Shown here: positions 14,141 to 21,608 of the stretch, one piece after another
Layout of the letters: each line of letters opens with the position of its first letter
Position numbering within the stretch: position 1 is the first letter of the stretch
NCBI RefSeq assembly: GCF_024519725.1
Contig: NZ_JALJRK010000011.1
Coordinates: 1-60,689, forward strand
Direction: 5' to 3'
Source of the DNA: Microvirga sp. Mcv34
GTDB lineage: Bacteria; Pseudomonadota; Alphaproteobacteria; Rhizobiales; Beijerinckiaceae
DNA: 60,689 nt
Notes under the pieces: model-generated
The model's input: the letters and a program-made list of their open reading frames with translations, nothing else
Databases searched by the model: none
Told to the model about the DNA's origin: nothing
Translations under genes and position numbers: made by a program

Positions 14141-14188
14141 GGCACCTCAAAAGGGACAGCGATACTGTCCTAATGAGGGCAAGGTGCC
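14141..14188. repeat. Nested inverted repeat upstream of gltB
   Basis: An outer stem pairs GGCACCT (14141-14147) with AGGTGCC (14182-14188) and an inner stem pairs GGACAG (14154-14159) with CTGTCC (14165-14170) across a five-base loop. An alternative pairing joins CCTCA (14145-14149) with TGAGG (14174-14178). The two outer pairings are mutually exclusive, so the element could switch conformations if transcribed. It lies about 275-320 bases upstream of gltB. Confidence 0.55.
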
Positions 14189-14327
14189 AGAGTTCGTCGC
14201 AGCGCACAAGAGGGTTTGGAAATATTTTAGACAAAAGTTACAAGCCGACGTTGCCGAGTGTAACAAAAGCAACTTTTCGACCCTCGGGAACGAAAGTCTC
14301 CGCCGATGGGTCAATGACCTTGACATG

Positions 14328-14350
14328 TTGGGGAGGGCATAGCTCCCCAA
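14328..14350. repeat. Inverted repeat upstream of ltaE
   Basis: TTGGGGAG (14328-14335) and CTCCCCAA (14343-14350) form a perfect 8-base stem with a 7-base loop, about 70 bases upstream of the ltaE start. No T run follows, so it is more likely an operator or leader hairpin than a terminator. Confidence 0.45.
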
Positions 14351-14420
14351 GCGGAAAGCATAGGTCCGTTGCTCCGGGCAGGCATTCCCCTTTTCCGGAC
14401 AATGCTCTACGGAACGCCAC

Positions 14421-15497
14421 ATGAATTTCGCCAGCGACAACATCGTGGGAGCCAGCGCTCCCGTTCTCCAGGCCGTCGTCCAAGCCAATGCCGGCGCCAT
14501 GGCGGCCTATGGCAACGACGAGATCTCCCGGCGCGTCAGGGAGCGGTTCAGCGCCCTCTTCGAGCGCGAGGTCTCGGTCTTCTTCGTCACGACGGGAACC
14601 GCCGCCAATGCGCTCGCCCTGTCCTCCGCCGTGCCGCCCTACGGCCTCTGCGTCTGCCACCGGGAGGCGCACATCATCGACGATGAATGCGGGGCGCCGG
14701 AATTCTTCATGCATGGGGCGAAGCTCGCCGGGCTGCCGGGCGTGGGCGCCAAGCTGAGGGCCGAGGACGTTGCCGCCTATCTCGAAAGCCTGCCTAAGGC
14801 CGTCAAGCAGATGCCGCCCAAGGCCCTGTCGATCTCGCAGGTGAGCGAGGGCGGCATGGTCTATGGCCTCGACGAGCTCGCGGCGCTCGGGGCCGTCTGC
14901 CGGGCCCATGGTCTGTCCTTCCACATGGACGGTGCCCGCTTCGCCAACGCGCTGGTATCCCTCGGCTGCACCCCGGCCGAGATGACCTGGAAGCAGGGCG
15001 TCGACATCCTCTCTTTCGGCGCCACCAAGAACGGCGGCCTCATGGCCGAGGCCATCGTGGTGTTCAAGCCCGAACTCGCGGAGGCGCTCGACTACCGGTC
15101 CAAGCGTGCCGGCCAGGTCATCTCGAAGGGCCGTCTCGCGGCGGCGCAGTTCGAGGGCTATTTCGCCGACGACCACTGGCTCGCCAATGCCCGCCACGCC
15201 AACCGCATGGCAGCGCTGCTCGCGGAGGGGCTCCTGCAGGTACCCGGCGTGCGCCTCGCCTGGCCGACCCAGGCTAACGAGGTCTTCCCGATCATCCCCA
15301 AAGCCCTGGATCGGGCACTCAAGGATGCCGGCATCCTCTACCATGCCTGGACGGAGCTAAGCCTGCTCCAGGCGGAGTGCGTCGCCGAGCATGAGGCACT
15401 GATCCGCCTCGTCGCCTCCTGGGCCACCCGCGAGGAGGATGTGCGCCGGCTGCTGGAGATTGCCTCTTCGGGAGTAGGGAGTCGGGCGGCCGAGTGA
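14421..15497 (+). CDS. ltaE: Low-specificity L-threonine aldolase
   Basis: This 358-residue PLP enzyme of the beta-eliminating lyase/threonine aldolase family shows the PLP lysine Lys203 in FGATKNGG and the cofactor aspartate Asp170 in FHMDGARFANAL. The N-terminal SDNIVGASAPVL and AYGNDE words are also family signatures. It cleaves L-threonine or allo-threonine to glycine and acetaldehyde. The gene has no same-strand neighbour close by; the hsp20 gene converges on it. Confidence 0.93.
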   Translation: MNFASDNIVGASAPVLQAVVQANAGAMAAYGNDEISRRVRERFSALFEREVSVFFVTTGTAANALALSSAVPPYGLCVCHREAHIIDDECGAPEFFMHGAKLAGLPGVGAKLRAEDVAAYLESLPKAVKQMPPKALSISQVSEGGMVYGLDELAALGAVCRAHGLSFHMDGARFANALVSLGCTPAEMTWKQGVDILSFGATKNGGLMAEAIVVFKPELAEALDYRSKRAGQVISKGRLAAAQFEGYFADDHWLANARHANRMAALLAEGLLQVPGVRLAWPTQANEVFPIIPKALDRALKDAGILYHAWTELSLLQAECVAEHEALIRLVASWATREEDVRRLLEIASSGVGSRAAE

Positions 15498-15611
15498 TTG
15501 CCCTAACCCTGCCGCATTCCCCCGCGATTGGTTCTCACCAGAGACCCTTGACCGACGGGGCCCCCTCCAGCCCCAGCGGGATACCAAGGACCAGGATCCG
15601 ACAAAACAAAA

Positions 15612-15636
15612 AGCGCCCCGGCCGAACCGGGGCGCT
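15612..15636 (-). terminator. Rho-independent terminator of hsp20
   Basis: A perfect 10-base stem (AGCGCCCCGG at 15612-15621 with CCGGGGCGCT at 15627-15636) and a 5-base loop is followed, on the minus strand, by a T-rich run. It lies 23 bases past the hsp20 stop. Confidence 0.88.
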
Positions 15637-15659
15637 CTTCGTTTGGGGCTCGAAAAGTG

Positions 15660-16118
15660 TCAGGCAGCCTGCTTGGCTTCGAGGGTCTGGCTGCCGTTCG
15701 AGGAAATCGGGATGAGCTTCGGCTTCTTGGCCTCGGGGGTTTCGCGCACGAGGTCGAGATGGAGCAGACCGTTCTCGAGGGCCGCGCCCGTCACCTGGAC
15801 GCCGTCGGCCAGCTGGAAGCGCCGGTCGAAGCTGCGCGCCGCAATGCCCTGATGGAGCACGTCGACCTTGCGCTCTTCGTTGGGCTTGCGCTCGCCGCGC
15901 ACGGAGAGGGTGTTTTCCTTGACCTCGATGGTCAGGTCACGGTCGGTGAAGCCGGCCACCGCGATCGAGATGCGATAGGCATTCTCGCCGGTGCGCTCGA
16001 TGTTGTAGGGCGGGTAGCTCGGGGCCGCATCGACGCTGACGAGCTGGTCGAGCATCGAGAAGAGACGGTCGAAGCCGACCGTGTTGCGGTAGAGGGGAGC
16101 AAGATCGTACTGTCGCAT
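15660..16118 (-). CDS. Small heat shock protein, Hsp20/alpha-crystallin family
   Basis: The 152-residue product has an alpha-crystallin domain at about residues 37-137, with VAGFTDRDLTIEVKENTLSV and the ending GLLHLDLVRE. It is a holdase chaperone that keeps unfolding proteins soluble during heat stress. I chose the ATG at 16118 (MRQYDLAPLYRN) because it has a strong GGAGGAT ribosome binding site. The longer in-frame ATG at 16160 would put the coding region across a thermometer hairpin. The leader forms a ROSE-type structure and a sigma-32-like promoter lies upstream. Confidence 0.95.
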   Translation of the reverse strand: MRQYDLAPLYRNTVGFDRLFSMLDQLVSVDAAPSYPPYNIERTGENAYRISIAVAGFTDRDLTIEVKENTLSVRGERKPNEERKVDVLHQGIAARSFDRRFQLADGVQVTGAALENGLLHLDLVRETPEAKKPKLIPISSNGSQTLEAKQAA

Positions 16119-16205
16119 GGCATATCCTCCGCTTGAAGCGACATGCAGGAAGGGATCCACCAGAAGAGGCTGGATCCGGGTGATGTACCGCCGTCATGGC
16201 CGGCA
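16119..16205 (-). promoter_or_regulatory. ROSE-type RNA thermometer in the hsp20 leader
   Basis: On the minus strand the start-proximal hairpin (16120-16146) begins GCATG and pairs TCGCT with the AGGA of the Shine-Dalgarno sequence, leaving one G bulged. This is the hallmark of ROSE elements, where a conserved UYGCU masks the ribosome binding site with a bulged or syn G. ATGC closes the base of the hairpin. A second hairpin lies just upstream (GGATCCA at 16153-16159 with TGGATCC at 16171-16177). ROSE elements control small heat shock genes in rhizobia by melting at high temperature. The 5' boundary is set only by the predicted promoter. Confidence 0.8.
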
Positions 16206-16213
16206 CGATTTCG

Positions 16214-16242
16214 ATGTGGGAGCCGCCCGGTTTGCTTTCAAG
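16214..16242 (-). promoter_or_regulatory. Candidate sigma-32 promoter for hsp20
   Basis: Read on the minus strand, CTTGAA (16242-16237) and CCCACAT (16220-16214) are 16 bases apart, close to the RpoH consensus. Transcription from here would give a leader of roughly 85-90 bases, the right size to hold the two hairpins of the thermometer. Confidence 0.5.
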
Positions 16243-16304
16243 AGGGGCGTTCCCTAAGCTCGATCCGCCCTATAAATGCCTGGGCCTTCGAGTTGGAACC
16301 TCCC

Positions 16305-17366
16305 GTGGAATTCATCGCTACCCCCGACAATCCCATGCCCGGCGAACCCAAGCTGGTCAGCGTCACGACCCGCGATGGCATTCCGCTGCGGGCGGCGACC
16401 TGGATGCCTGAAACCGAGGCGCCACAGGGGACGGTCTGCATCCTGCAGGGCCGGGCGGAGTTCATCGAGAAGTACTTCGAGGTGGTGGGCGAGCTGCTCG
16501 ACAGGGGCTTCGCGGTCGTCGCCTTCGACTGGCGCGGGCAGGGATTGTCGGGCCGGCAGGTCGGCAATCCCCGCAAAGGCCATGTCCGGCGCTTTTCCGA
16601 TTACCGGCGCGACCTGGAGGCGATCCGCGACCAGGTCCTGGTGCCGCACATGCCGGAGCCGCATTTCGGCTTGGCCCATTCCATGGGCGGCGCCATCGCG
16701 CTCGACGCGGCCTACGAGAGCTGGCTGCCCTTCCGCCGTCTCGTGACCACGACGCCGATGATCGCCCTGTGCATCATCAAGCGCACTGCATCCGCCGCGC
16801 TCCTGGCGCGGTTCCTGCGGCTCGTCGGAATGGGCGCGACCTTCGTGCCCGGCGGCGGCGAGACGTCGATCTCGACCCTGCCGTTCAACGGCAACCGCCT
16901 GACGAGCGACCCCGCCCGCTATGCCCGCAACGCCAACGCGGCCCATGCCATCGGAGCGGGGGCCATCGGGGCGCCGACCGTGGCCTGGCTCGACAGCGCC
17001 TTCCGCTTCATGAAGCGCTTCGCCGATCCGGCCTATGCGGTGAAGATCCGGGTGCCGACCCTGATCGTGGCGGCCGGCGCGGACCCGGTCTGCGCCACGC
17101 CGGCTATCGAGCGCTTCGCTGCCCGGCTCAAGGCCGGCTCCGCCATCGTGATCCCGGGCGCCCGGCACGAGATCCTGATGGAGCGGGACTCGATCCGCGA
17201 GCAGTTCTGGGCCGCCTTCGACGCCTTCATCCCGGGCACGCCGGACCCTCAGGTCGGAGCAAGGCAGGATGTCGGATCGGCGAGCCTATCGGCTGAGCAG
17301 CTCGACGGCGGCGGCGTGGACCCGGCGGTCGCCCGCAGCGACGATGCGCCCGCCCTCGGCGGCTGA
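16305..17366 (+). CDS. Alpha/beta hydrolase, lysophospholipase (PldB) type
   Basis: The product of about 353 residues is an alpha/beta hydrolase with its nucleophile Ser126 in GLAHSMGGA. An acid/loop region follows around AAGADPVC and the histidine is in PGARHEILME. RGQGLSGR near residue 78 is typical of the PldB/monoacylglycerol lipase group. The reading frame is open back to 16143, but that overlaps the hsp20 leader, so I chose the GTG at 16305; the ATG at 16335 is an alternative. Its 3' end overlaps the convergent hisN gene by 81 bases. Confidence 0.85.
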   Translation: MEFIATPDNPMPGEPKLVSVTTRDGIPLRAATWMPETEAPQGTVCILQGRAEFIEKYFEVVGELLDRGFAVVAFDWRGQGLSGRQVGNPRKGHVRRFSDYRRDLEAIRDQVLVPHMPEPHFGLAHSMGGAIALDAAYESWLPFRRLVTTTPMIALCIIKRTASAALLARFLRLVGMGATFVPGGGETSISTLPFNGNRLTSDPARYARNANAAHAIGAGAIGAPTVAWLDSAFRFMKRFADPAYAVKIRVPTLIVAAGADPVCATPAIERFAARLKAGSAIVIPGARHEILMERDSIREQFWAAFDAFIPGTPDPQVGARQDVGSASLSAEQLDGGGVDPAVARSDDAPALGG

Positions 17367-18068
17367 GCCGCCATCCCAGGTGGTCACGACGCCACCTGCG
17401 CCCTCGATGATCGGCACCAGGGCGGCGATGTCGTAGGGCTTCAGGCCGGATTCGACCACGAGGTCGATATGCCCGGCGGCCAGCATGCAATACGCGTAAC
17501 AATCGCAGCCGTAGCGGGCGAGGCGCGCCACGCTCTCCACCCGGTCATAGGCGCGCAGCTCCTCGCCGGCGAAAAGGCGCGGGCTCGTGGTGGAGATGAC
17601 CGCATCCTTCAGGGAGGCGCAGCGACGCGCCATCAGTTTGCGGTCGCCGCCCGGCCCCCGATAGGTCGCGCTGCCGCCGTCGCCGAAGAAGCGCTCGCCC
17701 GTGAAGGGCTGGTGCATCATGCCGAAGACCGGCCGGCGCTTGTAGGTCAGGCCGATCAGGGTGCCCCAGGTGGGAAGGCCGGCGATGAAGGCCCTTGTTC
17801 CGTCGATGGGATCGAGCACCCACACGTAATCCGCATCCTCACGCTCGGCGCCGAATTCCTCGCCGACGATGCCGTGGGTGGGGAAGCTGCGCTTGATGAG
17901 GTGGCGCATGATCGACTCGCTCGCCCGGTCGGCCTCCGTCACCGGATCGAAAGCCCCGCCGCGGGACTTGTCCTCGGTGGCGATGGCGGTGCGGAAGAAG
18001 GGCAGGATCGCCTGGCCCGATTGGGTTGCGAGCTCGTTGACGAAATGCGTGAAGTCGATGAGCCCCAT
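17286..18068 (-). CDS. hisN: Inositol monophosphatase family protein, histidinol-phosphatase type
   Basis: The product of about 260 residues has the metal-binding signatures of the family: GEEFGAE, then DPIDGTRAF with two metal-ligand aspartates, then VESGLKPYDIAALVPIIEGAGG. The GTRAFIAGLPTWGTLI form and the overall length match HisN-type histidinol-phosphatases rather than SuhB; a separate SuhB-like gene lies at 59398. It would remove phosphate from L-histidinol phosphate in histidine synthesis. I prefer the ATG at 18068 because AAGGGGA precedes it. The substrate is inferred. Confidence 0.85.
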   Translation of the reverse strand: MGLIDFTHFVNELATQSGQAILPFFRTAIATEDKSRGGAFDPVTEADRASESIMRHLIKRSFPTHGIVGEEFGAEREDADYVWVLDPIDGTRAFIAGLPTWGTLIGLTYKRRPVFGMMHQPFTGERFFGDGGSATYRGPGGDRKLMARRCASLKDAVISTTSPRLFAGEELRAYDRVESVARLARYGCDCYAYCMLAAGHIDLVVESGLKPYDIAALVPIIEGAGGVVTTWDGGSAAEGGRIVAAGDRRVHAAAVELLSR

Positions 18069-18165
18069 GACTTGGCGTATCCCCTTAAAGAACAATGCGG
18101 GCGGCCTTGGCCCGCCTGCGATCAGCTTTTATCAAGCACTCGGCGCGCGGCAAGAGAACGGTAGC

Positions 18166-18300
18166 GCATCGTGCGGAAAAGTGGACCCGGTTTTCTGCTC
18201 CGAACGATGCAGCAGCCAAGAGAAGGAGCATCGTGCGGAAAAGTGGACCCGGTTTCCCTCACGATGGCTCACCGAAGAAACAAGCATCGGATCCGATGCT
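18166..18300. repeat. Tandem copies of a dispersed intergenic repeat
   Basis: The same 28-base word starting GCATCGTGCGGAAAAGTGGA occurs at 18166-18193 and again at 18228-18255. Each copy is followed by a partial inverted return toward CGATGC or CGATGG. A perfect 18-base palindrome, AGCATCGGATCCGATGCT, closes the block at 18283-18300. Related copies occur at 42364-42403 and 46451-46549. The block sits directly upstream of an MFS transporter start. These look like REP-type intergenic elements. Confidence 0.8.
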
Positions 18301-18325
18301 CTCGCGTCGAAGGATTTCGCCTGCC

Positions 18326-19600
18326 ATGAATGTTGCGCCCAAGACGTTCGCGCCCAAAACCGGCACGACCCGCTTCGAATCGGCCATCGTCCTGATCGGG
18401 GTGCTCGCCGCGCTCTATGCGGTCAGCCAGTTCCTGCGCAACTCCATCGGCGTCATCGCCAACGATCTCGCTCGCGAGCTGCATCTCACGGCCACCCAGA
18501 CGGGCCTTCTCTCCAGCGCCTTCTTCTTCGCCTTCGCGGCGGTCCAGATCCCGATCGGCATCCTCATCGACCGTTACGGCCCCAAGCGGGTCATGCTGGC
18601 GACGGCCGTGCTGACGGTCGCGGGCACTGTGCTCTTCGCCCTTGCGCCCTCGGCGCCCCTGCTCATCGCCGCGCGGGCGCTCATGGGGCTCGGCTGCTCC
18701 ACCTTCTTCATGGCCCCCCTGGTGATCTATGCCCGGCGCTTCCCGCCGCAGCGCTTCGCCGGGCTGACGAGTCTGCAGATGGGGCTCGCCAATATTGGCA
18801 CCCTCACGGCGACAGCCCCGCTGGCGGCGTCCGCCGCCGCCTTCGGCTGGCGCGCCTCCTTCCTCGCGGTGGCCGCCCTGACCGTCGTCATCTGGCTCGC
18901 CATCCTGTGGATCGTCCCCCGGGATGCTCATTCGGACCGGCCGAAGGAAACCTGGAGCGAGGCTTTCCGGGGTGTGGCCGCGGCCCTGAAGGTGCCGTCC
19001 TTCTGGCCGGTCTTCTTCATGCACCTGACCACCTATGGATGCTTCGCCTCGGTGATCGGCCTCTGGGGCGGACCCTGGCTGTCGGATGTGCACGGGGCCG
19101 ATCTCGCCATGAGGGGCAACATCCTGCTCTTTGGCGCGACGGCGCAGATCTGCGGCATGCTGCTCTGGGGCGCCATGGACCGGTTCTGGGGCAGCTACAA
19201 GAAGCCCGTTCTCATCGGCAGCACGGCGACGATTCTCCTGCTTCTCGTGCTCGTTTTCGTGCCTCTCGACCGCACGTCGGTGGCGATCTGGTTCCCGTTC
19301 TTCGGCCTCTGCGTCGCCTATACGCCCATCCTCACCAGCCACGGAAAATCGCTGTTTCCGTCAGGCCTGACGGGGCGAGGCATCACGCTCATGAATATCG
19401 GGACGATGGGCGGGGCCTTCCTGTCCCAGAGCGTGACGGGGGTGCTGATCGACCTCATGGGCCGCTCCGACCAGGGTCTCTACCGGCCGGAAGGTTATCG
19501 TCTCGTCTTCGCGGCTCTCGCCGGCTGGCTGCTCCTCAGCCTGGCCTTCTATGTTAAAGCCATCGATCCGCATCCGAGCAGATATGCAATGAAGGCATAA
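18326..19600 (+). CDS. MFS transporter
   Basis: The 424-residue product has about twelve hydrophobic segments and the major facilitator loop motif IDRYGPKRVM after the second helix. FESAIVLIGVLAALYAVSQFLRNSIGVIANDLARE starts the first helix (about residues 15-50). No substrate can be assigned. The ORF is open further upstream through the repeat block, but the ATG at 18326 is preceded by GAAGGA and begins at a normal position for the first helix. A terminator-like hairpin lies about 115 bases downstream. Confidence 0.9.
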   Translation: MNVAPKTFAPKTGTTRFESAIVLIGVLAALYAVSQFLRNSIGVIANDLARELHLTATQTGLLSSAFFFAFAAVQIPIGILIDRYGPKRVMLATAVLTVAGTVLFALAPSAPLLIAARALMGLGCSTFFMAPLVIYARRFPPQRFAGLTSLQMGLANIGTLTATAPLAASAAAFGWRASFLAVAALTVVIWLAILWIVPRDAHSDRPKETWSEAFRGVAAALKVPSFWPVFFMHLTTYGCFASVIGLWGGPWLSDVHGADLAMRGNILLFGATAQICGMLLWGAMDRFWGSYKKPVLIGSTATILLLLVLVFVPLDRTSVAIWFPFFGLCVAYTPILTSHGKSLFPSGLTGRGITLMNIGTMGGAFLSQSVTGVLIDLMGRSDQGLYRPEGYRLVFAALAGWLLLSLAFYVKAIDPHPSRYAMKA

Positions 19601-19715
19601 CCAATAGCGAAATTTTAGTTGCAATTTGTGCAATGCGGCGTAATTATTGCAGTGCGATATGGCGATGGCGTCGCCGTATCGTAGCCCTTCTTGGGCGTTT
19701 CCTCCCTAAACTTCG

Positions 19716-19741
19716 GGCCGCTGGCAACAGTGGCCTTTTTT
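19716..19741 (+). terminator. Terminator-like hairpin after the MFS gene
   Basis: GGCCGCTG (19716-19723) and CAGTGGCC (19728-19735) form an 8-base stem with one G-T pair and a 4-base loop, followed by six T residues. Confidence 0.7.
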
Positions 19742-19770
19742 CTTGTCCGAAGGGTCTGCGGCGTCGAGGT

Positions 19771-20661
19771 TTACTCCGCCGCGATCGACCGGATCGTCAG
19801 CTCGCCCTCGATATCCGCGATCACCTGGCTGAAGGCCTGGGTCAGGTCGTCCGTCAGCACGGCGAAGCCCGGCTTCTTCTGCATGGTGCGCTCGTCCATG
19901 TAGAGCGCCCGGTTGATCTCGATCTGGAGCGCGTGCCGCCCCAGGGCGGGCTCGCCGTAATGCTCGGTGATGAAGCCGCCCGCATAGGGCTTGTTGCGGA
20001 TCACCGTATAGCCGCGTCCTCTCAAGGCCGCTTCCACAAGGTCGATCAGCAGGGTGGCGCAGCTCGTGCCATAGCGGTCACCGAGCACGATGTCGGCCTT
20101 GGCTCCGTCCTCGCGACTGACGCTGGAGGAGGGCATGGAGTGGCAATCGATCAGGATGGCGTGCCCGAAATGCTGGGCGGTGCGGCGCACGAGATGGCGC
20201 AGGGTCCGGTGGTAGGGCTTGTAGAGCCATTCGATCCGGTGGAGGGCCTCATCCACATGGAGACGCCCGCGATAGATTTCCTGTCCGTCGGCCACGATGC
20301 GCGGGATGGTGCCGAGGCCCCCAGCCACCCGCATGGAGCGGGTATTGGTGAACGGCGGCAGGCGGCCGTCGAACATGCGGGAATCGAGTTCGTAGGGCTC
20401 CCGGTTCAGGTCGAGGAAGGCCCGGGGGAAGCGCGCGGTCATGAGGGGCGCGCCGAGATCCGGCATCGCGCTGAAGAGCTCGTCCACGAAGGCGTCCTCG
20501 GAGCGCCTCAGGGCGACGGCATCAAGCCGGGACGCGGCCAGGAAGGACGCCGGGTAGACGGCACCCGCATGCGGCACGTTGTAGACGAACGGAATCGTCT
20601 GCGCCGAAGGTTCGGTGATCGTGAAGGGGGGATCGAACTCATCAACGATGGTGGGCCGCAT
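19771..20661 (-). CDS. N-formylglutamate amidohydrolase family protein (copy 1)
   Basis: The 296-residue product belongs to the N-formylglutamate amidohydrolase/HutG2 family: FVYNVPHAGAVYPASF near residue 25, DLNREPYELD near 88, and ILIDCHSMPS near 173. The enzyme class hydrolyses N-formyl-L-glutamate to glutamate and formate in histidine degradation, although several family members have other substrates. I chose the ATG at 20661; the frame is open to 20733 without a better start. A second family member lies at 26546. No other hut gene is in the window. Confidence 0.85.
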   Translation of the reverse strand: MRPTIVDEFDPPFTITEPSAQTIPFVYNVPHAGAVYPASFLAASRLDAVALRRSEDAFVDELFSAMPDLGAPLMTARFPRAFLDLNREPYELDSRMFDGRLPPFTNTRSMRVAGGLGTIPRIVADGQEIYRGRLHVDEALHRIEWLYKPYHRTLRHLVRRTAQHFGHAILIDCHSMPSSSVSREDGAKADIVLGDRYGTSCATLLIDLVEAALRGRGYTVIRNKPYAGGFITEHYGEPALGRHALQIEINRALYMDERTMQKKPGFAVLTDDLTQAFSQVIADIEGELTIRSIAAE

Positions 20662-20835
20662 CAGAAATCTTGGCTTTATTGGAAAAGGAGCAGGTGTTTG
20701 CGCTAGTGTAAGGCAGCCCCGCCGCCTGTCCATGACAATATCGTATTGACGCTGCGTCGTACTTTCACGGCTTGTTTACCATCCGTCCGTCATGAAGGAG
20801 CGAGTAAATCCGCCACGATTCGGGACTGGCAACCG

Positions 20836-21192
20836 ATGAAGATTCTTCTTGCCGAAGACGATAACGACATGCGCCGCTTCCTCGTGAAGGCGCTGGAGAA
20901 CGCAGGCTACGACGTCGCCTCGTTCGACAACGGCCTCTCGGCCTATAACCGCCTGCGGGAAGAGCCCTTCGAGCTCCTCCTGACGGACATCGTCATGCCG
21001 GAGATGGACGGCATCGAGCTGGCCCGCAAGGCCACCGAGCTCGACCCGGAGATCAAGGTGATGTTCATCACCGGCTTCGCGGCCGTCGCCCTCAACCCGG
21101 ATTCCCAGGCCCCGCGCGACGCGAAGGTCCTGTCGAAGCCGTTCCACCTGCGCGATCTGGTGAGCGAAGTCGATAAAATGATGGCGGCCTAA
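20836..21192 (+). CDS. cpdR: Single-domain response regulator CpdR
   Basis: This 118-residue protein is a stand-alone receiver domain: acidic pair at residues 8-9 (AEDD), phospho-acceptor Asp51 (LLLTDIVMPEMDG), Thr/Phe switch in FITGF, and Lys in VLSKPFHLRDL. The sequence and the short C-terminus ending in two alanines match CpdR. In Caulobacter, unphosphorylated CpdR primes ClpXP at the cell pole so that CtrA and other substrates are degraded. The start at 20836 gives the canonical N-terminus MKILLAEDD. rcdA, its partner in CtrA proteolysis, is also in this window. Confidence 0.95.
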   Translation: MKILLAEDDNDMRRFLVKALENAGYDVASFDNGLSAYNRLREEPFELLLTDIVMPEMDGIELARKATELDPEIKVMFITGFAAVALNPDSQAPRDAKVLSKPFHLRDLVSEVDKMMAA

Positions 21193-21281
21193 AAAAGGCT
21201 GGTCTTCAGGCTTGCGCCAGAGCCCGCTTGTGGGTATATCGCCCCCACAGCCGAAGCGGGACCTAAAAATCACCGTTTCCC

Positions 21282-21356
21282 GGGCGCGTAGCTCAGCGGG
21301 AGAGCACTACGTTGACATCGTAGGGGTCGCTGGTTCGATCCCAGCCGCGCCCACCA
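21282..21356 (+). tRNA. tRNA-Val (anticodon GAC)
   Basis: The 75-base gene folds as a cloverleaf. The acceptor stem pairs GGGCGCG with CGCGCCC, the D arm reads GCTC-AGCGGGA-GAGC, and the anticodon stem CTACG/CGTAG encloses the loop TTGACAT, giving anticodon GAC. The T loop is TTCGATC. The 3' CCA is encoded. It is followed after 43 bases by rpmJ. Confidence 0.97.
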
Positions 21357-21399
21357 TTTTCTTTTTCCGGCCTTCCCGAAGGGCCGCAGGAGACCGGAT

Positions 21400-21525
21400 A
21401 TGAAGATCCGTAACTCGTTGAAGTCGATCCGCGGCCGTCACCGCGACAACCAGCTGGTTCGTCGCAAGGGTCGCGTCTACATCATCAACAAGACCCAGAA
21501 GCGCTACAAGGCTCGTCAGGGCTAA
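21400..21525 (+). CDS. rpmJ: 50S ribosomal protein L36, cysteine-free form
   Basis: The 41-residue product begins [20 protein letters not shown] and ends YKARQG, which is L36 of the zinc-free (YkgO-like) type common in alphaproteobacteria: the Cys/His zinc ligands of the classical 37-38 residue form are absent. The start is preceded by GCAGGAGA. A strong terminator follows 45 bases after the stop. L36 is a small protein of the large ribosomal subunit. Confidence 0.97.
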   Translation: MKIRNSLKSIRGRHRDNQLVRRKGRVYIINKTQKRYKARQG

Positions 21526-21570
21526 GTCGGCGCGTGCGGCATCGCCGCACACGATAATCTGAATTGACCA

Positions 21571-21608
21571 CGCATGCCGGGACCCTAAAATCCCGGCATG
21601 CGTTTTTT
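21571..21608 (+). terminator. Rho-independent terminator of rpmJ
   Basis: A perfect 12-base stem (CGCATGCCGGGA at 21571-21582 with TCCCGGCATGCG at 21591-21602), an 8-base loop and six T residues make a strong terminator. Its right arm contains the ATG of the next gene (21598). Confidence 0.92.

Larger units (their letters stand above)
13868..14420. promoter_or_regulatory. 553-base intergenic region upstream of gltB and ltaE
   Basis: This divergent region holds the gltB and ltaE promoters. It contains two clear dyads: a nested hairpin at 14141-14188 and a simple 8-base stem at 14328-14350. I find no sigma-54 site with correct GG-N10-GC spacing and no convincing coding sequence; the 109-codon minus-strand ORF at 13905-14234 lacks protein-like composition. 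Regulation of glutamate synthase by nitrogen status is expected from other bacteria but is not shown by the sequence. Confidence 0.45.

Noticed and set aside
13905..14234. 109-codon minus-strand frame upstream of gltB
   Set aside because: It has no recognisable family or start signal and spans the structured intergenic region.
16119..16160. Longer start of hsp20 at 16160
   Set aside because: It would make the thermometer hairpin coding; the ATG at 16118 has a strong ribosome binding site and a typical N-terminus.
18095..18325. Longer N-terminus for the MFS protein
   Set aside because: The added 77 residues are translated repeat sequence.
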